A DNA stretch of 64,000 nt from Ceratodon purpureus. Lineage: Eukaryota > Streptophyta > Bryopsida > Pseudoditrichales > Ditrichaceae. The notes beneath the pieces were generated by a model that saw only the letters and a list, made by a program, of their open reading frames with translations, had not been told where the DNA came from and searched no databases. The position numbers and the translations under genes are program-made. The DNA lies in assembly GCA_014871385.1 (NCBI GenBank), contig CM026427.1, positions 10,850,430 through 10,914,429 of the forward strand, given 5' to 3'. Positions 49,601-62,588 of this stretch are shown piece by piece (the stretch's first letter is position 1; the number at the start of each line of letters is the position of its first letter).

Positions 49601-52600
49601 CTTGAAGGTTTCATCAGAGATAGGTGATGCCTGACTTCTCTCCTACCCAAGGAAATACAACATCAAAGTAAGAAATTGCTTGATATGCAGAAGTCTCTTT
49701 TCATGGCGTTGCTGGATAAAAGAGATAAGCACTGAATCTTAATAAACCCGAACGTCTGACAATGTTTCGAAAAATGCAAACATAATTTTACGAGAAAAGA
49801 ATATTACAAGGTCCATACAGGAAAGACCATTTCATGTTAACAAGAAGCAGACAGTAATAATGTCGGCATAGAACATTTGTCTAACATAATGTCTAATTAG
49901 AAATCAATAAGCTTAAATCGAACCGATCAAATGCAAATGGAACAAAGAAGTTCTTAGAAAAAACCTGAGACCCAGAAGGCACAGGTTGAATGGTGAGTGG
50001 ACCAGCTGGTAAACCCTGCGATGCAGGAATACTTTTATCCACAGCAGGCTCCTCCAAACGGGAATAATATAACAAGCAGGGTATCTTTTGTTTGCCATAG
50101 AGGGTCACCTGGAGAAATTGAATATTAGAAATCATTTTTACTGTATATATATGAAAATCTCAGCCCAATATTAGTAAACCCATTTAGCGAGTCTATTTGC
50201 AAATCCCGGTTCAAAAATTAAAGTTGATGAGTATATTAGAAATTTTGGTGCAATACCACGTCTGATGCAGACGTAGGAGCAATGCAAAAGTCGTTAAACA
50301 GAACCCAGTCTGATGTTGTTGAAGCTCCTCTTAAAACTACTGGAGTTGTCTCGAGCTGCAGTTTACCGGAGGCTGTTGAGGGACTCAGACCTGAGAAGAA
50401 CATGGTTTCAGATTCATCGCGAAGGAGAGAGACTTTCGCCGAACAACATTCTCAAGGAACAAATTAAATGTCGATAACAAATAGTAATTGGACGTAGGAC
50501 AATTTGGTGTAAAATTCTGACAACTAGCAAAAACCTAAGCACCTTAGTACTCGAGCATCCTTACAGAAATATGACAGAAGCAACATAGTTATTTATTTTC
50601 CTTCTAGTGATAATTAACAATTATACTAAGTTCCTAGCCAAGTGGAGCAGACCTGGCCCAGGTGATGCCAAACCGATACCTCCATAAGAATCTGAAAATG
50701 TTGGAGGTATCTACAATACGCATAGTGCTTCAGTAACTTGCTCAAAATATACCACACGTACTCTTGTCAAAGGAAACTTCGACGTCGCACATTCATATAA
50801 TCAAGAACAAATCAATTTTGTAACACCGAAAATCATAAAAGCTTCGAAGCAAGATGCACTTAAAAGGAAAGAATGGAAACGACCAATAATAGAATCGTTC
50901 ATCACCTTAACATGCGCTACAAGGTGTCCTTCACTTTCCTCCTGCAAGAGCTTGTCCGTGTCAAAATCATCGTGCACATGTGCGACCATGGCAGTCAGCT
51001 CATACACTGCATGGCTACTAGTAGTTGAGTCAGCAGACCCTGAAATAACAGACTCCTTGCTTTTGCCCCCGTCTTTAGTATCCTCTGTGCCACACTGCGA
51101 ACATCTCAGCCATCAGAGTCCAGCATAGTGTTATTACTAACATTTTATCTCACTCTGCTTTCTCTGTCCAATTTCAACATTAAGGGTTAAAGCGAATGTG
51201 AAAGATAAGAAAAGTAGATATGAGATAATGACAGTCAACAAAAATTATTCATGACGAACGCACCATGTAGTACTAGATTAATAACTAGAGAGTCAACAAA
51301 ATCAATCGAAGGTAGACATACCTCTATGACAGTAACAGAGTGATCCACAGGATCAAGAGCAATTTCCACTCGAAATGGTAGCCAATTGCTACGCGCGGCT
51401 TGAATCCCAGAGGTCGTTGGTTTGGAGCCATTAATGGGATTTCCAGCTTTTCCGGACTCTACTGTGGGTGTATAATCTCCATCAGGAAACCAATAGTATA
51501 AGTCTGCCTCTCTTTGTATGCAGCAATTTACAATTAGGATTTCAGGTAAACTGCACGGAAAGCGAGTCTGCAAAGTCACTTAAGGGATCAGTATATTTAG
51601 CACCCAAATGGGATTCCATTGCGGGAAGACTTCCTTGACAAATTGTCACAGAGTTACGCACCAGCACACACAGAAGGAGTTTGCAAGAATTGCTGACCTG
51701 CTGAAGTGAGACATAAGCGCGACAGTGTGGGCACCATGCTCGCATGTCTTCTTGCTTGCACATACTTTTCTCCAGCAGCTCCGCAAACGATGGGCGCACT
51801 GCATTCGGCTTTCCTGCTGGATACTGGCCACATATCCTTATACTCAGTCCCCAATAATGCAATCTCTAACCATAACTGGCCAAGATAGTGTCTGCAAATG
51901 TTAAATTTCGAACAGAATTTTAACCATAAGTAGACTAAAGCCTACATGACACAAACATGTCACAGTTCGGACGAAAATTAACCTGCAGATCGACTTGAAA
52001 CGACAGGCGCTCTTGAATAACGTCCTCGTGAGATGCACCTCGACACTGCAATAGTATCAACAATCAGGAACAGGTCAAGGAGTCATCGCATACAGATTCC
52101 TTTTCAGAATACTCCGTCTGTCACGGTCTGTGTAAATGATGAAAGGGATATTTATGCTTACAACAGAATACCAGTCATTGACATCAAGATTGAAAAGCAA
52201 TGTCAGTACGACGTGTGACTAATAAATGTTCAGTTAGAAGTTCTGCCAACCAAGCACCGCACAAGAATCTGTCTTTCAAACCCATAGAATCATAAATCTG
52301 ACCAAGGAGTTACTCATCTATCAGAAAAGAATATGTCGTTTCCGCAATGCACTTAAGAGTGAAGAGATGAACCTTGTTGTGGTAACGAAACATTGTGCCA
52401 AAGAGTTGGTTGCTGATTGAAGGTAATGGTGAAGGCGCTTCAGGGTCCACCGACCCAGCACCTTCTTTGTGAATCTGCATCAATATGTGAAGCTTCCTCA
52501 GTGCCTATTCTGGTGGAAATGGAATTTCTACGCTGCAGAGAAACATTCGACACAATATACGCAGCAGGCGTATTGAGAGGGAATGAAAACACAGGAAAAA

Positions 52601-55600
52601 TATTTAATGCCATTATGTTCAGCAACCATACATATATAATTGTCATATTGCCAGAAAAGGTTTGCATTTCCATTCAAAATTAGTTTGTACGAGTAGAAGT
52701 ACCTGCTCAAGTAGGAAACGATTGAAGCTCTGGATCCGCTTCGCAAGTGACTTTTCCTTACTATTTTCCCACTCTTCGGGGCCCTCCACCAATCCTAACG
52801 CTGCTGCCTCCTTAATCTGACGTAATGCTCGAAGTAAATTGTTTGGCTGCAATACAAAGTTACCTTTACTAATCAGCACCAATCAGACTGACGCTGCTCG
52901 CAAGAAACCAACCACTCAATCCTGTTAACGTTTTTGCAGAGCTTATCGAGTCCATATATACTCACCACTGCTAACCACTACGTTCTTGAACCATTGATAT
53001 TACATATTATGTACATAAGGAATGTAACAGCTACGAAATGAAAACAAGCTCCCAGAACGGATCCACTCCTCAAGTACCTGGCAGGTGCCACCTTGGGCAA
53101 GGTCCAGCATATGAAGAACAAATCCAAGTTCACAAGTAAGGCAGAATTCTCGTTCACAGACATGGGAAGTAACTGCTGCTTGCAGTGCCGGAATGAAGTA
53201 AAGAACCTGTACCCCGATATAACAATTAAAATGTTGCCAGGGAAGTATTCAAGAATATCCGCAGAATGAGCCAGTATTTTCCTAGAAAAATTACAGTGAT
53301 ATAAAGCCAAAAACACGTAAAAGAGCAATTTAGTGGGACAAAGGAACAACTGGCACAAAAAGAGATATTCAACTTTCAAGGAACATAATTTTCAAAGTTC
53401 TGCTAATTACAAAGTTGTGCTCAGACTGTAACCACATCTTCCATCTAATTGGTGACATCATGTAGCAAGAACACGTAGACAATTTATTACAACTTTCCCT
53501 CGTGGTTCACACATTTTAACAAGTCATAACTGTCAAGTACAGGGGTAGCAAGACACGTTTGGTAGATTAGTGATTACAGGCAAGTCTCACCTGCAAAAGC
53601 GCATTGCAGTAGCTATTCACAATGTCATTTTCCAAGCCAGCAAAGCGAGTCTTATTGTAGTAGCTGAAATCAAATTCCTCATATTTGAGCTTGAACTGGG
53701 ATTGCTTGATTTCTACACGCCTGTACGCTTTGGGTAGCCAATTTTGCCCAGATCCTTTACCTGTAACTTTAGTGGTTAACACAGTCACACTTGTGCGTTG
53801 TGCCAGAGCACTTTGTCCCTTGATGTCGATCTGGGGTAGTCAGAAAAAGGGACAGTAGTTTGTGAGGAAGTTCTTTGCACTACAATTGCCTCAGAAATTG
53901 ACCAAGTAATAACTAGCAACTGTCGATACTTCAGCTGATATAATTTTCAAGTACTATTCCTAATATTCCCCAATTTCAAGTGTGTAGTGCACCTCCAGTA
54001 AATCTAAAAGACAGTAAAAAGATAGCTCAACACTCGATAGCTACCATTTTATGAGTCAAAATGTGATGCGAAATACCCAAGGTACTATCACGAGTAAACG
54101 TTATAACAACTTAATATTAAACATCAGTCACCTGTCAATGCGAACCTAATAAAGAAAAGGAGCGTGCTCACTTACATACCCCATAACAAAAACACCACAA
54201 CTCTAACCTTCTGCAGATGGCTCAACCGATAAAACATCGCAATATTCCGGTTATTTTTCAGTGTAGCTTGTACACCAAATAATAAAAAGCTGACATCGAC
54301 TAAAGATAGAAAGAACTCCTGCATACCTTCCGCGTCTGGCGTAAATTTCGGATGCCAGCAACTGCTCTTGTTGCAGAACCATAAGACGATCCCCGCCGCC
54401 AAGTTGGATTTTGCACATAACCCACAAAATCATGGGCATTCATCTGCTCTAACAAATGTCTACCCACTATCCTTGGTGGAAGGCCAACACGAATTGGGCT
54501 GGAAAGGTCCACTGCAGAAAATGGTACATCGTTGGAAGGAGGCAGAAATACATCACTGAATGATTCCAGCTCACATATATGGTTATCCGCCATTGGCTGT
54601 ACGATATCTGGAAGCTGCATGACAGTCAAGGATAATGATGAAATTTCGTTGTGTTGAGCTCTGCAGCGAGCGACATCAAAGTTTTGGAGCTTCTTTAATT
54701 TAGAACAACCGCGAATGCGTCAAGATTTCAAAGGGCATGAGAAAGTCGTGCAACATACGAGACTACCTCTAACAAAGAGGTCCCTTTTCAAAGTTCAGCA
54801 ACTCCAGAAAAAACGCAGTGCCACACTGGACGGATGAGCATTTCGGCCCCAAGACAACTGTGATGCATACACATCCAAGTCTTCTTTATCCAGCCTGCAC
54901 CGTTTATCACCAGTGCCCGGAGATTGGGAACTTAAGATGCATGAAATTTGCAAATTTACATTGGTGATCCTTACATTACGAGATTTGCTCTCTTAAGTAT
55001 ATTCATGATCACCTCGGTCCATTTAAGTTTTGCAAATCATGCACAGACATCACTGACTTTCCTTTACTTGGAGAAATAGTCCGGTAAAGATCATTCGGTA
55101 GGCAATCATAGTGATTAGTGCCACTGAGAGCGAATGTCAGGTCTACAACTTGAAGGACCTTCGGGACCAAAGCCATGTAAATAATTATTATCTTTAGTAC
55201 AAGGGATACCTCGGTTGGAAGAGAATGCAGGTTGACAAGAGCATGTTCTGAAGCGCCCCAAACATGGACATATCCTCCTGAATCTCCAAATGCTAAAAGC
55301 TCCCCAGAACTTGACACATCTGCCGCTAACAAGGCGTCTGACTCACAATCGACCTGAAGCAGCAAATCGTTAATTGATATTGTCCTTTTTCATCTTAGGT
55401 TTCTCCAAGCCAGTAAGAGCATCTCAAAATAAACAACGCGACAGTAAATTCACAAGATTTCAAGTAAACTAATGAATTAGAAATAACTACTTTTGTAGAA
55501 GAAGGCTAGTATTCTTCAACCACAGAAAGTTCAGATTATTTATGATGCTTCACACAAGTTTAACAAATCAAGATGCAAGTTCTAAGCAATCAAAGCTGTC

Positions 55601-57817
55601 CATAAATTTAAAAAGACCAATCTAGACAAAAGTGATCACACTGCAACTCCTCTGGCACGACATAAAATTGGACTTCCACTTTAAGTAAGGTTATCTTACC
55701 TGATAAGATTGAAAATCAGCTCCACCTCCTTGAACATCAGTAAGAAGTATTGCTCCACTTGCTGACGTGGCCAGAACTATGCTGGAAAACTTCGGTTGAA
55801 AACGCAGTGTAGTAGCACCAGGAGAAAACGGGATATGTGAGAGAGGTCGCACTTGTTGTCGAATGTCGAAGACCTGATTAAAATCAAGAAACGCGCTGAA
55901 AACTTGTCAAAACTTGTGCCAGATCTTGATACGAAATTGAACATCAGCTGTACGTGCTAATCCATTCTTTTTCTCTTCCCGAGTTGATTTTCCTGTTTCC
56001 AGTTAATTGGTCAACTTTCAGGTGATTGTACTAAAAAGCAGAATGACCAACCTTGATAACAGATTCACAATAGATGCGACCCATGCGCTGCGTGAGCCCA
56101 CAGGATACGAGCAAATCGCCCTTCAGATCCAATGAAGAAACTTTTCCTGGAAAACAAGAACACATCTCCAGCTTGTCGGTTGCGTTCAATTAAACTTTAC
56201 CATCCATAAAACATGAGTTTCGTGCTCCTTGAAGCAGAGATGCCGATCCACTGCCCACCACAACAAGGGGACTTGAAAACCTCAAACACCTACATTCAAG
56301 AGGACAATTTTCAGGTAATATTCGCACCTGGATGGGCATCTATTGTGTGCTCGGTCTTCATGGTACGAAAATCCTTCAATATGATGTCACCACCAACGCC
56401 CCCACACGCAACAAGTCTGCCATTGCTGCGCATCACAGCTATCTCTTGGCCGACTGAAACCTAAAATTCGTCAGGACAGAAATATGAGAACCTCCCTAAA
56501 TTCCGTTTGAGTAGCGATATAAAATTAAATGCTGTGCTCCTGATGGACAGAACATTCGTACTATTAGAGAATCGTACGGGAAGATATTATTACTAGTGTT
56601 ATTGTAAAGATATTATATAGCTGCTCAAGATCATTACTACCAATAAGATTGATATGATACAGTAAGTTCAGAATTACGTACCGATGAGGCTACATATGCA
56701 GTCGATAAATCGAGAACTGATATCCTTGAACCTGAGTGACCAATAAGTACACGACCAGCTCCAGGACGCTCCCAGTCACAGCATGTTATGCCCAGCACAT
56801 CCTCGTCCCTATTGCATGAGAAGGATAGGTAAATATTTGCCACTTATATAATACAAGATACAGGCACATTAGGTTTTAGAAACACACTACTTCGCATCAA
56901 CATTCCTTAATGCAATCATGTACGGATTGCTGATGTGTGATATATCTGGGAACCACGTTCTCCTCTACACGGACTCCAGACCTAGGTCTAACCATATTTT
57001 GTGTGCTAGAAATATGGCTTCCAGTAGAAAAAGCTCGAGGTTCAAAGATCAGCGTCATTGACGAATTCGATCGAAAAATACACAGAGATTCAGCCATTTC
57101 ACCTGAATGACAGCATAGAGACACCCCCTCTTGAGTGCATGCGAACATATTCTGAACTGACTGAAAGAATGCCTTCTGCTGCTCCAAGTAGACCCACCAC
57201 AGCTGACGGGTGCGCTCCAAATACACTGTACTTGTCCAAAGTAGGGCATATGAACGAGTGTAAAGAACCCTGATCCAAACCCCAAACCCAAGCCCTGTCT
57301 CAGTGCTACAACTAAATTTAAGATCCATCGCATCGATGACCCTGAGCAATAGCTGGTTGTAACGGAAAGACAAGCGTCTGAAATCCACAGAAAAATAGAA
57401 TAGGCAGAATCTAATTCACTGCATCGAAACCTAACAGAATGAGATAATCATGAAATTGCCCCATTAAGAAATGTTTTATAATTCTACTTGAAGATTGAAA
57501 GAAGGCCTGCCAGAGTAATGTCAGATAAAAAAACCAAAGTAAGCTACAAAGTCGTTGATTCATGTGCTCATTCTGCAAATTATGTCCACTCATGCTCCAG
57601 ATACTAACATTTGCTTACTACGTAATTACCTACTTCATCACGAACAATGCAACAAAATACTATGTTCGATACATGTGTGCAATGACCAAAGATATCTTAC
57701 AGTGGAAGAGGCCGTCCAAAGGAGGTCCAAGAGCGGATCAAAAGCAGTGCAACAGATCGGTTCCCCAGCGCGCTGCTGGCTCACGTACGCCAGTTCTCTT
57801 AGCTTCGCCCCTACCAT
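46637..57817 (-). CDS. PAN2: PAN2, catalytic subunit of the PAN2-PAN3 deadenylase
   Basis: Removes poly(A) tails from cytoplasmic mRNA. I read 30 coding exons on the minus strand: 57701-57817, 57103-57269, 56682-56808, 56328-56460, 56052-56146, 55700-55873, 55210-55353, 54327-54614, 53591-53830, 53078-53206, 52703-52846, 52373-52474, 51983-52045, 51698-51823, 51322-51567, 50906-51094, 50653-50710, 50257-50450, 49965-50108, 49499-49642, 49151-49204, 48970-49038, 48789-48845, 48414-48470, 48222-48287, 47990-48070, 47634-47714, 47402-47449, 46961-47020 and 46637-46735. They total 3,696 nt, 1,231 aa, close to the animal protein. Order: WD40-type region (FDPLLDLLWTASSTG, GGYVHVWG); linker; UCH-like pseudoprotease (RFAGLENDIVNSYCNALLQ, Ser/Asn where USPs have Cys); DEDD exonuclease (LGLDAEFVAL, GHGLKKDFRMIN, THDSIEDA). 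Catalytic acids are kept. The start has an in-frame stop upstream. The 55210/54614 junction is the least certain. Confidence 0.96.
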
Positions 57818-58119
57818 GATTAGGTCTCGACAGAAATCCTTCCCAAACCTTCACAAGTCTGTCTAATCTCTCATTGGAAAATTCCAAACTACATTGTGTC
57901 CCCACAATTCTCAAATCCTCTAAAATAATTCTATCTCTCCCACTTGCATTGCACGAGCACATCCTCATCACCCGCGCAATCCATCACGTCACGATCCAAA
58001 TTCAACAACCATCCACTGTAACGCCACAACTAATTCCCGTCAGAATCATCAGAATTACACCTCTCAATTGTACTCAAAAAAACTCTAAACAACTCTTACA
58101 GAATCAAGATCAAGAGATA
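57818..58119 (-). promoter_or_regulatory. PAN2 5' leader and proximal promoter
   Basis: Upstream of the PAN2 ATG at 57817; an in-frame stop lies about 40 bases before it. No core promoter element could be fixed. The stretch merges into the repeat array from 58120. Confidence 0.4.
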
Positions 58120-59180
58120 TTCAAATCACTTGGGGTGTACGTACCGAATGCAAACCCTAAGCAAACCGAGAGCTCATCGCCACTCGCAATAAGCATCTAA
58201 GTCATCCGAAAGAAGTAGTTCCGGCTGTATGGCAATTCAAAGAATGCGCTCATGAGGATCAAGGGCTGTGAGAACAGAACAAATGCACTCAAGGACAGTT
58301 CGTCACTCCCCTCCACTACAAAGCGATAACGAAACTCCCAACAAAACCGTATAACAATCCAAAAGTAAGCGAAACTAAAATGGCTTCAATCGCATGCACC
58401 CAACGCGAAATCCTGCGTAATCAACGCGAAACCCTGTATAATAGAAGCGAGGTTTCATTCATACGCAACGACAATTCTCAACACTCTTTCACTAGCACGA
58501 AACTGTGTAAAACTACTAAAGAGTAAAATCAAGCGAAATTCAAGTTCCTCGGATCGTATCTGTCGAATGCACAAACCCTAAGCAAAGCGAGCTCTCAATT
58601 ACACTCAATGACAATTCTCCACTCCCCCTCGCAATCGCGAACTCTATAAAACTCGTGAAGAACCAGGATCAAGCGTAATTCAAGTGCCACAGATCGCATG
58701 TACCGAGTGATAACCCTAACCATAGCGAGCTCTCAATTCCATTACACTTCTCCACTCCTTTCGACTCCAAACCAATCATGAAACTCCAGAAAAATCCTAA
58801 AGAACAGGAATCAAAAGCAATTCACTCTGTATACCGAATGCGAAACCCCACCAATCAAAGCGAGCTCCCAATTCTACACAATGACACGCCAATGCTGCAC
58901 TCCCTGCCATTGCAAATTAATCACGAAGCTCCGAAAGACTCCTATATGACAAAAATCAAGCGAAATTCAGATCACTTGTATCAAAAACACCGAATGCGAA
59001 ACCCTACCTCGGTCACAACCACTTCAATAACACTGTTCGCAACTCCCGATCACCGCAGAGCAATCACAAAACTCCAGGAAAATCCTAAAGAAGCAAAACC
59101 GAGAGCAATTCAAGCGGCAGGAATCCAATGCACCGAATCCAAACCCTAGTGCAAGTAAGAGCTCATTACCGGTCGCAATT
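58120..59180. repeat. Degenerate ~140-bp repeat array, most units with a telo-box-like motif
   Basis: A diverged unit recurs: ACCGAATGC(A/G)AAACCCTA, then GCGAGCTCTCAATT, CACTCC and CAGGATCAAGCGAAATTCAA. Unit landmarks are near 58143, 58564, 58703, 58834, 58989 and 59132, spaced about 130-155 bp, with more decayed copies at 58260-58450. Most units carry AAACCCTA or a near match, the plant telo-box core. The array lies upstream of PAN2. Confidence 0.8.
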
Positions 59181-59598
59181 CTTGTCGGAATTGAAGACAG
59201 CGAAGTCGACCGGAACGGCGATCAAGGTATGCGCGCGGGAGGGTGGGGCGCTGCGAAGGTACGGCGTCAGGGATCAAATTTTTTGGCAGCAAGCGTCGTC
59301 GCCCGTGGTGCCTTTCGCCATCACCATGGCCGTGGCGTCCATTTCTCTTCGTGTGCAATCGTTTCCGTGTCTTCGGCCGACGTTTCTGAATTCCTCAATG
59401 TTCCACATCCAAAGCCGTCACAGCACTGATGTTCTCTTCTCGTACATTTACTGCAGTGATTAATCCAAGATTTAAGTAGATGTAGTCGGATTTGGGCACA
59501 TTGAAGGATCCGGATCGCTCCCCTGACTTTCCTGTTCCCATGTTTGTGCCATCGCTTTGTTGGGCTTGCCCTTTACGGGGGAGCATGATATGTAAAGG
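59181..59598. other. Non-repetitive stretch beyond the array, no gene assigned
   Basis: Relatively GC-rich. A plus-strand piece reading SELKTAKSTGTAIK ends at a donor-like AAG|GTATGC (59225-59232), so a divergent first exon is conceivable. I could not connect it to a gene. Confidence 0.3.
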
Positions 59599-60010
59599 GT
59601 GAGCCCCTCCCGGGAGGGGCTCACGCGATGGGAGGTCCCGTCGCATTAGGGCAAGGGCGTTAGCCCGGCCCGTGCGTAAGGGACCTCCCATCGCGGGAGC
59701 CCCGACCGGGAGGGGGTAAGCCTACGTATCCGAGTAACTAGTGACGAGCGTGGTTGAATCGGCGAGTGTATTCACATTCTCAGTGCATTGAGTTTGACCC
59801 GTGAAGTCTTGGGATCGAATCCCTCTGGGAATAGTCAGGTTGGGTAGCCCGGAGTCTTAAGAAGTTTCGCCTCCCTGCCCGAGTTTTCCGGCCCCGCGGG
59901 CTTTTGGGCAGGGCGGGGCGGGCGTTTTGCCCAAAAGCCCGGGAGGCGGGGCATTCCTTGGGGGAGGTGCCCTTGGGTTGAACGGGAAATAATCCCGTAG
60001 GGGTTTACGA
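59599..60010. repeat. GC-rich cluster of strong hairpins
   Basis: The 26-bp perfect palindrome at 59599-59624 (core CCCCTCCCGGGAGGGG) is followed by CGATGGGAGGTCCC mirrored as GGGACCTCCCATCG about 40 bp on. A second hairpin near 59889-59945 has arms CGGGCTTTTGGGCA and TGCCCAAAAGCCCG. A GGGATCGAATCCC string near 59812 resembles a tRNA B box. Base composition is very unlike the surroundings, suggesting an inserted element. Confidence 0.82.
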
Positions 60011-60434
60011 TACCATAAGGTATACACACCCATGACGGATAATGAACCCATGACTGATATGTAGGCTTTCCAAGCTTCCCAATGGAAAACCAGTAACCGA
60101 TAATTGATGAACAGTAGATTTAGGATGCATCCTTCAATAGAATGCCTCTGTGAGTGTTATGGACATGTTGTTGTTCACTACTCTCGTTGTTTTCGGTCAT
60201 TGGTACACCTATATGTCAGTCATACTTAGTGCCACTTTTGGACAAAAAACTTGTAGTAATTTGAATTTTACTGAATTAATTTTGAAAAAATGCTCATTCT
60301 TCATAAACCTTATCATACTACGCATGAAAAATAACTCCTTATTGAAAACCCAAGATTTACTATGCTGAAATGCTTAAGTTATCATTCATAGGTGAATATA
60401 CCTTACCGACCACTCCAAACACTCCAGTGGCTTC
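60011..60434. other. Short AT-rich spacer
   Basis: No gene or repeat recognised; the 72-codon frame at 60150-60368 has no family features. Confidence 0.4.
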
Positions 60435-60669
60435 ATACCAGAGCCACACCAAGGGCCCCAGCAACCCCAGCACCACAAAAAGAAGAAACATCAGCCCCGA
60501 AATCAGGACTGGAGCCGCTGGAGACGTTGAGACGCTGGATGCAAAGCCATCTCCGATTTCTGCGACCCCAACGACCCCAGCAGCTCCAACTCCAGCCCTG
60601 ATTTCGAAGCTGGTGTTTCTTCTTTTTGTAGTGTTTGGGTCGCAGGGGCCCTTGGTGTGGCTCTGGTAT
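60435..60669. repeat. Long inverted repeat, about 110-bp arms
   Basis: ATACCAGAGCCACACCAAGG at 60435 is mirrored by CCTTGGTGTGGCTCTGGTAT ending 60669. Complementarity continues inward through ACAAAAAGAAGAAAC / GTTTCTTCTTTTTGT and GAAATCAGGACTGGAG / CTCCAGCCCTGATTTC, with mismatches increasing towards the centre near 60552. It would fold into one hairpin. No gene is recognised in it. Confidence 0.92.
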
Positions 60670-62132
60670 CAGTCACCACAAACAACAATCCTTCATTCTC
60701 ACCGGAAATATTAATCTGGGATTTTAAGGTATGAATATCAGAAATGGTGAAAATATGGTGATTCGACCTGAAAGAATGGAGTTAGAAATTATGTAAAAAA
60801 AAATTGAGATGAAGGAGAAGAAATGATGAAGAATGTAAGTTGTATCGTATTTTTATTCCCCGTAAATAATTATCTACAGTTTTTCAAAGTAAGAAGTTTG
60901 TCAAACCCCCATCTTGTATATTAGATTCTTCCTGAACCAAACGTGATGGTGTTCTAAAACAAATAACTAACATCACCAAAAATTGGACGTAGAAAAACCA
61001 CAGTTGACATTATGTGGCCAAACTTGATTGGTCCACCAAAAATTGGGTGCTCATGCAGAAACTCTCCGTTTTGAGTCCACCACGTCCCTGTTTCACTGTA
61101 ATTCTACTACACGCCATGTGATAATTACCGTTTATGGTTTTCCTACTTTAGTTGGCCAGCATTATTGGAGCTGCAGATTGCAATTAGCCATGAACGTACG
61201 ATATCATGAACTAATATATCTTGTCAATGAACATGGAGGATTGGCAGCTAATTGAATGGCCGCATAGGGAGTGTGGTTCAATTAAGTTCAACTTAGCCAA
61301 TTTAGATTTTTAACTCTCAATTGAAAATTTTCAACTAAACTGTAGGCCACACATGCAGTTGAATTTAATCATTTAGTTGAAAATTTTCAAATTGCGTTTG
61401 AATGTTTTTCAATTGTAGGCCGTAGAAAAAATTAGTTTAAAATAAAGAGATAATAGAAATTCATAATCTATTGATGCACCTTTGAACCTTTTTTCTAAAA
61501 TCACTTAATTGCAATTATTAGTTAGTATATGAATCTTTACCATCTTCCTACTTAATTTTTATTTAATTGAATAAATTATTCAAAAGTCCTATCCAAATAA
61601 ATAAGAATGCATTGTTATAATTTGGCATGTAATTCATTAATTTTTCTTTTCATTCTGTAATACTTGTTCCATTTGATTAAACTTCATGATTTGTTTTTTA
61701 TAATTTTTATTTGAATTCATCTATTTATCTAAATCAAAATTCAAATCATAATTTTAATTTTTTTTAAATAAATATTTATTTAATTTTAATAATGAATAAG
61801 TTTTAATTATAATATTAAAAAATTGTTAAAAATGAAAAAATATGAAAAGTCGAAAAACATTCCAATTGATTGAGTGGAAAATAGAAATTTCTTTCATTGT
61901 TCTTTTCATACAACACCAATACAATTAAATAATAGTTTTAAGACATAAACAAATTATGTAAATGAATTAACAAAAATTCTATATATATATATTTCTTTGA
62001 CATTTGGAATCCTCAAAATATAAATGATTTTTTTTTTTTTAATAAACTAGTAGTTATAACTACATTAAATTTTTATTTATCTACATAAATAAATTTGCTT
62101 TGTGACGAAAGTTCAATATTGTAATCATAAAA
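60670..62132. other. AT-rich spacer
   Basis: No gene seen. Simple T and A runs, including a TATATATATA run near 61981, are present. Confidence 0.45.
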
Positions 62133-62525
62133 GTGGTTGATGTTAAAGAAAACTCTTCAAACTTTCTTTGGAGTTATAAGAATTTAAAAGGTATACCTCA
62201 TGAAATTTGTGAACATCATATACATTTAGAAGATAATGTAAAACCTATTAGACAAAGACAACATAGATTAAATCCCAAATACCCTTTAATGGTAAAAGAG
62301 GAAATAGATAAATTATTAGAAATTGGTCTTATTTACCCTATACCTTTTAGTGAATGGGTAAGTCCGATTGTGGTTGTACCAAAGAAAAATGGAAAAATTC
62401 GTATATGTCAGGATTTTTGTAAATTAAATGCAGTAACTAAAAAGGATTATTTTCCATTACCTTTTATAGATACTATATTGGATGCTGTAGCAGGTCATGA
62501 GTGTTATTCATTTCTGATGCCTTTG
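62133..62525 (+). pseudogene. Ty3/gypsy reverse-transcriptase relic
   Basis: The frame reads the start of a Ty3/gypsy RT: PIRQRQHRLNPKYPLMVKEE, then IDKLLEIGLIYPIPFSEWVS, PIVVVPKKNGKIRICQDF and CKLNAVTKKDYFPLPFID. Similarity ends at DAVAGHECYSFL, before the YVDD catalytic motif. The last about 20 codons of the open frame are unrelated. No LTRs, integrase or gag were found nearby. It is an isolated, 3'-truncated relic. Confidence 0.9.
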
Positions 62526-62588
62526 ATAAATCGCAACTATATTGTTGCCTTCTTTGCCCAATATCGCCATTTCCATCAACATCAATAA

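Noticed and set aside
56897..57388. 163-codon minus frame as one PAN2 exon
   Set aside because: The PAN2-like reading (HPSAVVGLLGAAEGILSV) is in another frame, bounded by good splice sites at 57103 and 57269; the long frame is accidental.
62133..62588. Intact LTR retrotransposon
   Set aside because: Only the N-terminal part of RT is present; no LTRs, protease, RNase H or integrase nearby.
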